Shown here piece after piece: positions 56,303-64,000 of a stretch of DNA of 64,000 nt. The notes beneath the pieces were generated by a model, which saw nothing but the letters and a program-made list of their open reading frames with translations, was not told the DNA's origin and made no database searches. The position numbers were made by a program, and so were the translations under genes. Source of the stretch: Perkinsus olseni (lineage: Eukaryota; Perkinsozoa; Perkinsida; Perkinsidae); assembly GCA_013115135.1 (NCBI GenBank), contig JABANP010000041.1:62001-126000 (forward strand). The letters run 5' to 3'. Numbering within the stretch: the stretch's first letter is position 1; each line of letters opens with the position of its first letter.

Positions 56303-57241
56303 TTAAAAGGACCGAACGTGGTCCAGAGGGAATGTGACATTTGATGTTGTAGTAGATGATAAGTAGTAAAGTTGAATCAACTTGTTGGAAGTAGACCCTC
56401 GAGTTCGACACCCGAGCCGGTGAGGCTGCGGTACCAATTGCAGTATGACCGAGATCATCATCAAGACTAGTCCTTTGCTCCTGCGCCTAATGAGGATGCA
56501 GTTAGCAATTAGAACGATGACCAGGAAGCCACAAATGACCCAGAAGGCTATCATGAAGCCCAGAGTCCAGTCATTAGCGTCACTAATTACGGCTGTATTG
56601 CTGGCACACCAGCCAGTAGCCGCCGACACGCTGCCGTCGATACCCTTAGCGTCGATGGACAGCTCACGACAGAGCTCAAATGAGGAGCCAGAAATACCGG
56701 AGGAAGCGTCCTCGATCCAGTCGTTCATCCAGTCCTCGACCTTACCGTCGTCACAAACCGCGTCGCCACAATCGACAGTAGAGATGCTATTGACGCTACA
56801 GGTGACATTGCAGTTCTGATCATCCCACAGCTTACCGTAGACCTCGCGAATGTCATCATAAACGTCATAAGTATTGGAGTCGGTATCGAGGGTGTTGAGC
56901 TCACTAGCGCTCTTGTCGGCCAAGCGGTCAGTATAGGAAAAGTAGACCGAGGCTCCGATGGCAGCAATGAGGAACAAGATGAGAACTAGGGCCGGGATGA
57001 TACCGTATAACCAGAGGATCAGCTTGTTCTTAGAATTGGCGGCGATGCAACCGATGATGGCGGCGACCATGAGGAAGGCTCCGGCGAAGACGGCTACCCA
57101 GACCCACCATTCCTCGACGAAACCCTCGTAGTTGGAGGCTAGTAGGTAGATGCTGAGGGACATCATCACAGCGCCGATGATAAAGATGATGGTGTCGAAG
57201 ATGTAGTGAACAAACTTCGACAGACCAGAACAAAAGCCCAT
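56303..57241 (-). CDS. Tetraspanin-like four-TM protein 7, intact core
   Basis: Start at 57241 (MGFCSGLSKFVHYIFD). TM1 (IIFIIGAVMMSLSIYLLA), TM2 (WVWVAVFAGAFLMVAAIIGCIAA), TM3 (LWLYGIIPALVLILFLIAAIGASVYF). A long acidic loop has CNVTC, CGDAVC and GWCASNTAVI. Then TM4 (LGFMIAFWVICGFLVIVLIANCILI) and RRRSKG. The last ~55 residues do not resemble the tail of protein 6. A +1 frame after SKGL reads as a polar tail (LDDDLGHTAIGTAAS), so the true C-terminus may differ, through a late frame break or a small intron. It heads the array. Confidence 0.8.
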   Translation of the reverse strand: MGFCSGLSKFVHYIFDTIIFIIGAVMMSLSIYLLASNYEGFVEEWWVWVAVFAGAFLMVAAIIGCIAANSKNKLILWLYGIIPALVLILFLIAAIGASVYFSYTDRLADKSASELNTLDTDSNTYDVYDDIREVYGKLWDDQNCNVTCSVNSISTVDCGDAVCDDGKVEDWMNDWIEDASSGISGSSFELCRELSIDAKGIDGSVSAATGWCASNTAVISDANDWTLGFMIAFWVICGFLVIVLIANCILIRRRSKGLVLMMISVILQLVPQPHRLGCRTRGSTSNKLIQLYYLSSTTTSNVTFPLDHVRSF

Positions 57242-57991
57242 TAGAGTTTTGCGGGGAAGGGAAAATAACCTGAACGAATAAGATCAGCTGTGGTTGATAA
57301 AAAAATAGAAAACCAACTCCCCTAAAACTATTAATGGCAAGAAGGAAAAGACAACAGAGACTGAATAGACCAATTCACGCACAAGTTCCTACAGCGCCGT
57401 CTCATGCGGCACAGCACCGTCAATCAATAACCCAAACGCCACGTTATCGGCAGTAACGGAATCGTTTAATCATCAGTTCTCGTCGAAAGTCTTTGAACCC
57501 TGCAGGCAGGAGCAACGAGACTAGCCATCAGCCTAGCGTCGGCCGTCTACTAGCGTGAACTATGCAGCACTTCTGCGCCCCTAGTGTGCTTCGAAACAAC
57601 TAGCGCAAATGCTGCAGCCCTCACAAGAGTCCAGGCGAACTCGAGAATACCCAGCAACCTGCTATTGTGAGGGATTACTACTCAAGTGGACGCACAACGC
57701 GGGTGAACAGGAGACGAGACGGGCAAGATATCGAAGACGATTCAGCGACGGCTAGTGTCACGGTGTCGCAGCACCATCGACACGCGGTAGAAGCTCCTCC
57801 GCCTAGTAGCCTACGGAAGCGAGTAACAAACCGATATTCAAATCAGAAATTACCAGCGGAATTGTATTCTCTATTTACACATGAACTCAACAACATCGAA
57901 TAAAACCGAAACATGATGTATCCATCGGAAACGCCTAAGAGATCTTCTACGGTGAATTATACCTAAAACTCTGCTCGGTGACGGCTTCCAA
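57242..57991. other. Intergenic; weak open frame 57667-57903 (+)
   Basis: A 78-residue frame rich in Arg/Ser (MRDYYSSGRTTRVNRRRDGQD) ends in KLPAELYSLFTHELNNIE. It may be a small gene or exon; no support beyond length. The rest is featureless. Confidence 0.25.
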
Positions 57992-59324
57992 TCAGGAGAG
58001 CCTCTCCATAGTGTCTATTAAATACTGGGCCAAAGTGAATGAGAACGTCAACTTAGGACCAACAGACAGGACTTTCGGTATCTGGAAATGGGGTTGAGCG
58101 AGCGTGATGAAAATTTCGAGCGTACGCTTCCCTTGAAGAAGGCACCGATGCCTTCCTTAGCGGCGATATCGGCCATGATCCGGAACGCTGAGGAACCTGC
58201 ATAGTTGCCCGACTGGAGGCGAGTCTTGACCACGTCCAGCGGGCAGGCGACAAGGATGCTCGCCACTGAGCCAGCCGTGCCTGACAAGATTCAACCGTGG
58301 GTACTCTTCGACCGAGGAAACGATGTTACTCGACAACGCAAAGTGGATGAATCCAGGCTTGCCAGTGCGGCCATCAGTAAGACTGTGCTTGACGGCGTAG
58401 TTGACGCCGAAGAGCATGAAGGAGCCAGCGATGTTTCCTGAAAGGCCACATACGACGCCATCGTGCATCCCTCGCCTACTTGCTGCGGTCACGCCTGCTC
58501 CGGCGTAAAGAGAAGAGAGACCCTCTTGCTGGCAGATCTGGGCGAAGTTGAGTTTGCGATACTCAGGGTTAGTCTGATACTTAATTTTCATCACCTAGTG
58601 AAGCAACGTTTGGCAGAGACGCTTAGGAGGATGTTGGCTCACATCAAATGGAAGAAGGACGACCTCGCCAGCGCCTATCAATGAGCCGCTGATGCCGTTG
58701 CCTGAGGTAACCAAAATGAGCCGCATCTTGACAAGAACCGACTTACACCAGAATTGCTGAGTCGGGCTCCTTTCAGAAGGGAAGACGTATTTGTCGAGGG
58801 TCTCCTTCAAGACTGGCTGGCCGCCAAACTTGTAAATTCGCTGGGAAATCTTGTAGAGAGCGCCGTAACCAAAACCAGGGAATAATGCAGCCCATTTGCC
58901 GACGAAGCCACGGACGCCACCAATAGCAGCCGAGCCTGCCTCCTGCTGGAAAACAACCTGAACATGAGAAAAGCGAATTATAGGACCCTTTTTGGCCGCT
59001 GGAACTTTGATAGAGAAGAAGTGCTGTCGTCTAACCTACAACGTATCTTCAGAGAAAAAAGTATCTTTCCGTTTCGTGAAGTGGAATCTAGTCAAAGGAA
59101 TCTTTTGTCTCACCGTTTGCCAGTTATTCGCATTCAACGCCACGCTCGAGTTCATCAGCCGCTTCGCCAGAGTGTCCACCGGGTAGAAAATGCACAGCTC
59201 GGCCCTAAAAAAGTTAAACTAGCAGCACGGGGGAACCGAAGACCTACATGCCGGCCACCCCGGATCCAACCACTCTGGCGTAGGTTTTATTGCCTGATTG
59301 AGAGCCGTGCTGGGGAGGCGACAT
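57992..59324 (-). CDS. YHM2: Mitochondrial carrier, Yhm2-like citrate/2-oxoglutarate type
   Basis: Eight exons: 59324-59248, 59204-59114, 58957-58747, 58701-58643, 58594-58480, 58437-58330, 58280-58126 and 58081-57992. They sum to 906 nt, 301 residues, with GT-AG introns in consistent phases. The three carrier repeats are visible: FYPVDTLAKRLM, LLPFDVMKIKYQTNPE and ACPLDVVKTRLQ (PxDxxK). Family-specific stretches GFGYGALYKISQRIYKFGGQP, GSLIGAGEVVLLPFD, ARNIAGSFMLFG and VGPKLTFSFTLAQ closely match the yeast Yhm2 group, known to exchange citrate and 2-oxoglutarate across the inner mitochondrial membrane. It is complete and apparently functional. The only clear housekeeping gene here, useful for identifying the species. 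Confidence 0.9.
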
Positions 59325-59573
59325 CGGCTGTGATGAGAAACGGTAGAAAAAACTGAGGTTAGGGCTTCGTTATGGTATGAAGGGACACGCGATTGAAGCA
59401 TTGGAATGATCAAACCGGGAATGTGCTGCAACGGAAAAATGCGCGGTGCGGGGCTCGAACCAGGGATCTCTACAAGCTTGCATCGCGTCGCGCGCCACGA
59501 AACTCTCAAACACGGTAATACACAGGGAGTCCACTATGTGCAGGGATCCTGTAGTAGCCTCGTCTCCCTCTCA

Positions 59574-62058
59574 ATGAGCGTCGTCGTCCTCGCTGCTGCA
59601 ATCCTCTCCTCGTTCATCCTCCTGTCCACTATCAGCATTCCCCCACCAACTGTGACGTGGGAAGGCCTCTCACCCTGAAGACAACGCCACCACATACGTG
59701 AATTCCATGCCAATCGGCAATGGTGGTTTGGCCGCCAATGTATTCGTCGACAATAAAAATACCTCCGGCCCTGTGCTCATCGGGCTGCTCATAGCCGACC
59801 AAAGGTCCTGGAACGAGGCTGGTGAGTTCGTCAAAGTCGGCAAGGTCACCCTGAACCTCACCCCTACCCCTTGGGCGTCAGGACCGAACACTCCCTTCAA
59901 ACAGGTAGTTCTGGGCGTGAGTGGCATCCCTAGTGGTATCCTGCCCTAGGTCCTTGACGCTGGTACGGGGACTGTCCGACTTGAGATCGGCAATGGCTCT
60001 TCTATGACTACCATTGAGGCCTTCGTCGATGCGCTTGAGGACGTCATAGTACTCAACATAGCATCATCGACAGCCATCAATGTCACAGTAACGACGGAGC
60101 TGCTCCGACCAAAGGCGTTCCAAGTGCGGCCCTTGTTCCACTGCCGGCCGTATAACGTCAGTGCCGATTTTTACGTCAACGATTCAGCGAGCGGAGATCT
60201 CCTCGGTTGGGCCCACGCAAACACTCAGAGTGACTACATCACTTCGGTTTTGAAGGCACTCAACTTGGAATCTCTCGAAGGCGTTATTGAGGACCGCGTG
60301 GCAAATAGGTCGACGGTGGCTATCTGGCGATTCGGGAGATTTATGGTACCAGCAGGGTCGAGCGGCGCCTTGAGGACCGTTGAAGCTGCCCGTAATTTCT
60401 CTATGGTCATTGGTGTTGCCACCTCCGAGCAAGGGTTTGGACCGGCCTTTCCAAGAAGCCCGGCGACTCGCGAATGAATATAATACCTCCGCCGCGATGA
60501 GCAAGCATAAAGGGTGGTGGAGCGAGTTTTGGAACCGGAGCTGGATCGAAGTCACTGGTCCTAATGCCTCTGAGGTTAACGATAAAAGTGCCCTACAGCG
60601 CTACTTACAGGCTATCCAAGCACGTCAGCCCTTCCCTATCAAATTCAATGGTATGCTCTTTCACGGCGCAGAGAGACCGACCGGACTACAACAAGTGGGG
60701 TGGGCTGAACTGGTGGCAGAACGCCCGAATGTCCTACTACAGTATGTTTGCCAGTGGCGACTCGGACATGGTCGATGCAGCGCTGTTCCAAGCATTTCTG
60801 AGTACTCTCGAGTACGCTGAGATGAAGACCAAGGTCTACTATCCGAACATGACCGGTCCTGTGGCGTATTGGGACGAATACAATCACCCGTTGCTAGGGA
60901 GTACCCACCCGATGAGCTATGGCTGTGGGAGGGAGGGAAGGGCTTTGGGCCTGCCGGTCTGGTACTCTCTCGACCCTCCTAACCATTACAACCTGCAAGG
61001 GGGTCTTGATCTGGGAATGCTCATTTTGGACCACTTCGCTTGGACGGGTGATACTGCTGCTTTGGCGAGGAACCTCCCGGTGGTCGATGCTGTTGTCAAC
61101 TTCTACGCCCAGTGGCGACCGGATCGTGATGATAATGGCAAGATGGTGCTCTTCCCTTCCCAAGCCTTGGAGACCTGGATTTGCTTTGGATATGAGAACA
61201 TGAAGGCGGGCGTGAACTGCACGCTAAATGATATGCCGACCGTGGCGGGGCTGCGGGCTGTCGTGGCCCGACTGGAGGCCTTGCCGAGCGAGCATACTAC
61301 GGCAGAGCAGCGACAGCGGTGGCAAGCATTGAGGGGGGTGTTGCCGCCCTTGCCGTTGACTCAGGCGAGGACGGGAGGTCGGAAGTTGGCGCCGTGCGAG
61401 GCGTGTGGCGAAGGGCCGAGTAACTTCGAAAATGCCGATCTTTATGCTGTGCATCCCATACAGGTGTATAACGGCTAAGGATGGCGGGGAGAATCTTGAG
61501 GTCGCCCGTGCAGCATACAGAGAGAGAAGATTCACCAGTGATGAGGGGTGGAATCAGAACGTGATGGATGCTGCCTTGCTCGGGTTGGCCATGGAAGCCA
61601 AGGAAATGCTGATCGCCCGAGCCGCCTATGGTCCACCGAAGGGTTACCGTTTTTCTGCTTTCGGTCAGCAGCTGCAGGATTGGCATCCCTCCCTGGACCA
61701 CTACTCGGTCATGCGGAACGCCCTCACCTACATGCTCCTGCAGCCTGTCGACAACTCTGAGGGGGACATGTTGCTCTTCCCGGCCTGGCCCTGTGACTGG
61801 GACGTCAGCGTGAAGCTGTGGGGTCCTCGACGAACCCTGATTCATGCAGAGATGGTTGGTGGTGTCATCACTGACTTCCGCGTGGACCCGCCGAGCAGGA
61901 ACTCCTCCGTCAGAATGTTGCCGTGCCAAGTCCAGTCGACATCTACTCGACCTCCTACCACTACTGCATCACCACCATCTAACTCAATACTGCAGAATTC
62001 GGCGAGCGGTAGTGCTGTGATACTCAGCATGGTCATGTTCTCCTTATGCAACCTGTGA
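59574..62058 (+). CDS. Secreted, probably GPI-anchored glycoside-hydrolase-like protein (DUF5703/GH95-like)
   Basis: Signal peptide MSVVVLAAAILSSFILLSTIS. The N-terminal part (MPIGNGGLAANVFVD, QRSWNEAGEFVKVGKVTLNLTP) resembles the DUF5703 N-terminal domain; then come KGWWSEFWNRSWIEV and a helical-barrel catalytic-type region (KWGGLNWWQNARMSYYSM, HYNLQGGLDLGMLILDHFAW, LFPSQALETW, DWHPSLDHYSVMRNALTYMLLQ), as in GH95-like (alpha/alpha)6 enzymes. One 45-bp intron lies at 59905-59949. The C-terminus is Pro/Thr/Ser rich, then small residues and a hydrophobic end (AVILSMVMFSLCNL), typical of a GPI signal. Four frame breaks (about 59673, 60448, 60682, 61476) are all +1. Substrate unknown; acting on surface glycans is an inference. 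Confidence 0.65.
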
Positions 62059-62173
62059 GACCGTGTCACCATCCTCACCTCCAGTGGATGCTTAAGCATC
62101 GTTTTTTTGATCGTAATATGCCTCTCACAAAACAGGGGTATCCGTCGATTTTTATATTCCCGTTTCATATTAA

Positions 62174-64000
62174 TGGACGAAGACATTACTATCGCGTTGA
62201 AGTGGGCAGGGTGAGCTCGAGCTGCCTCTTCGTGTAGTTGTTATCGCAGCAGTCGCCGGTGGTGATGTCCGCGCCGCCAGCATCAACCTCGGATACTCCT
62301 AATGGTAATGCGTTCTCGTCGTATTTGGCCGTGGTTGTGAGGGCTTCGTTGCAGTCGTGCACGGCTTTCTTGGGGCCTTGGCGGAGGCAGCGACGGCTTC
62401 CAATCAAGGGTGATGACGCTAAAGTACCGGCGGACCGGGCCATGTCTCTGTAAGATGCGGGGGAGATGTGGTATTGTGATAGTGATGGCGGTCTTATTGT
62501 TCAGTATTGAATCCCTGAACAACGCTACTGTGAAGCCCCAATGGGCGACCCTGCTGTTCCCAGTGTTGGGAGATCTCCTGCAAGGCTTGCGAAAAGAGAT
62601 GGAGGCTCCGAAGAGGGTAGTATCGGGGTTCTGGCCTGAGGTGATGGCTCACTGTATGATGGTGCAGGTGGCTCTGCTGAGCTCCCATCCGGTCTGGGGT
62701 GCCCTTATCGACTTCGTTTTCAACACAGCAGTACTGAGTGGTACTCCCTAATGATCTCCTCTCGGCCACTGCTGCCTACCGTAAAGGAGCACCCAAGAAG
62801 GTCAATACGACCAGAGCTGCTGTGGACGCTGGTAGTACTCCGGGAGGGGATACGAGCGTGCTGGGGAACACACCGCGCCTGGCCATGGGAACTTGAGGGT
62901 ATTCTGTCGTGCTGTCGACTCGGGGCTCCAATTGTAATGAATCCCATCTTTTGATAAGTACTTTCTCCACGGGAAACCATTGGGTGGGTGACCATCTGTA
63001 TCGGATAAGTATCGCTATCATCACGTGTCACGTCGAAGGGAAGATCGAGAGTGACTAGCAAGACTCAAAAAACTTCTAGCAGAACGCGGCCGTGTTCATT
63101 TCAGGCGTGGAACTGCTCCTAACCTTCTCGGCCTCCGCAGTACTCCGAGCTGCGCCGTTGAGAATAGTATCATCAGGAAGCTCGGAGGATCCAGCAGCTC
63201 GACTCTGGCGACTTTTGGGTGCAAAAGATACCAGCGAGTTCTCGGTTGAGACTCGACTGTGGTTGTTGCCTTTGATAAGAACTACTGGAGGTTGCGGCTG
63301 CCAGTTGTCCGATTGGGTTACCATCATGCTCCCAGCAGCGGTGTTTGTGAATAATGTGGCCAAAAGCAGTAAGTGTCGCTCGCCCTTCGCCGCCCCCCCA
63401 ATGGGGCGTGGGTTCCCGAGAGGGGTTTTTGGTTTGCTGAGGGTGGCGTTGAGGGAGTGGTGTCTTGCTCAGATGAGTCTGTGGACCCGACTAGAGCTCG
63501 AAAGCTCTTCACTGTAGTAGAGCAGCTTTGGGAAGTTCTGCCTTCTATGATTGATGGCTGTAATAGTCGGTGCTGGGCTTTTTGCACTTTTTCTATCAGA
63601 ATTTCCTCCATGTATCAGGTGTCGATCTGCCGCAAGCACTCACGATGCAGAATAGCGTTCTTGGCAAAACCGTATTAGGAGCAGCGACGACTCGCAACCA
63701 GCGAACTTCGGAGGTACTGCTGTGTCACACGGGAGGCGACCTCATCATTGTGGGAAGGTGCATTAGTCGTGGCTCAGGTACAGGAGTCAGCCTTGCGGGC
63801 TATGAGGGTCCTCGGGGAGGAGTGTTCTCGGCGGTGGCCAGATCGGGACCAGAGCGCCCCGAAGGGAAGTCCTGGCAGTCGGCGATAAGTTCATCAACCC
63901 GTTATGTAGGATATCCTTTGCTGTGCGCGACGGGGAGGGATGGCGAGTGTAGGTTCGATGTATATGGGAGAGTCGAGTGTGAAGTTGAGGGACCTGCTTG
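62174..64000 (+). other. Unresolved multi-exon gene region, continuing past the window
   Basis: Several exon-like pieces with plausible GT-AG borders lie here on the plus strand: one beginning MDEDITIALKWAG at 62174; a Ser/Ala-rich piece about 62238-62410; a piece with TVKPQWATLLFPVLGDLLQGLRKEMEAPKRVVSGFWPE about 62510-62740; a piece reading ATAAYRKGAPKKVNTTRAAVDAGS about 62750-62910; and VELLLTFSASAVLRAAP after an acceptor at 63103. I could not chain them into one frame and recognise no family. It may be one gene or two, and it probably runs off the right edge. Confidence 0.3.

Noticed and set aside
59440..59520. tRNA-like sequence on the minus strand (GGTTCGAGCCC B-box, possible A-box)
   Set aside because: The acceptor and T stems do not pair and there is no proper anticodon arm. 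At most a tRNA-derived remnant.
61476..61478. 16-nt intron (GTGTATAACGGCTAAG) to bypass the stop in the hydrolase
   Set aside because: Too short for the intron sizes seen here, and it would delete VYNG, which fits the family alignment. Recorded as a +1 break instead.

Overview
This window is eukaryotic nuclear DNA, most likely from an alveolate close to Perkinsus. The reasons are: genes in many short exons with compact GT-AG introns (mostly 40-70 bp, one of 143 bp); a mitochondrial carrier; secreted and membrane protein families with no bacterial layout; no operons or ribosome binding sites; and lineage-specific secreted families. The genus is inferred from general gene style, not proven.

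Layout. About 0.6-12.7 kb and 23.4-35.7 kb form a large inverted duplication. From outside in, each arm carries a secreted 'YGxFVYxS' family gene (1098-1952 / 34394-35248), a second family member (pseudogene 3968-4775 on the left, a 170-bp relic 33219-33388 on the right), a 15-exon subtilisin-like protease (5501-10389 / 27662-32559) and a mucin-like protein (11776-12723 / 23419-24370). The unique centre holds a second, membrane-anchored subtilase (13411-18974), a mucin-like protein with a 36-bp repeat array (20105-21205) and a MITE (22406-23287). The right arm has an extra repeat-rich mucin (24991-27361) lying head-to-head with the protease.

From 37 to 47 kb lie three further members of the secreted family, each broken by a different insertion: a 672-bp element with 11-bp inverted ends and a 3-bp target duplication; a LINE 3' fragment with a 16-bp target duplication; and a 2,572-bp element with ~85-bp inverted ends and a 4-bp target duplication. 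Removing either inverted-end element with one target copy restores the reading frame exactly. A third copy of the ~314-aa mucin lies at 39773-40714.

From 48 to 57 kb there is a tandem array of seven tetraspanin-like four-TM genes, all on the minus strand. Two are intact; five each have one frame break. Then come a complete eight-exon mitochondrial carrier resembling yeast Yhm2 (57992-59324), a secreted, probably GPI-anchored glycoside-hydrolase-like protein (59574-62058), and an unresolved exon-bearing region to the window end.

How the genes may relate (inference): the proteases, mucins and secreted family look like an extracellular toolkit. The same six-cysteine 'GSYCKYW' module, with invariant spacing in twelve copies, ends one protease and begins all five mucins, so protease and mucins probably share a ligand or matrix. 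No rRNA, tRNA or CRISPR could be supported.
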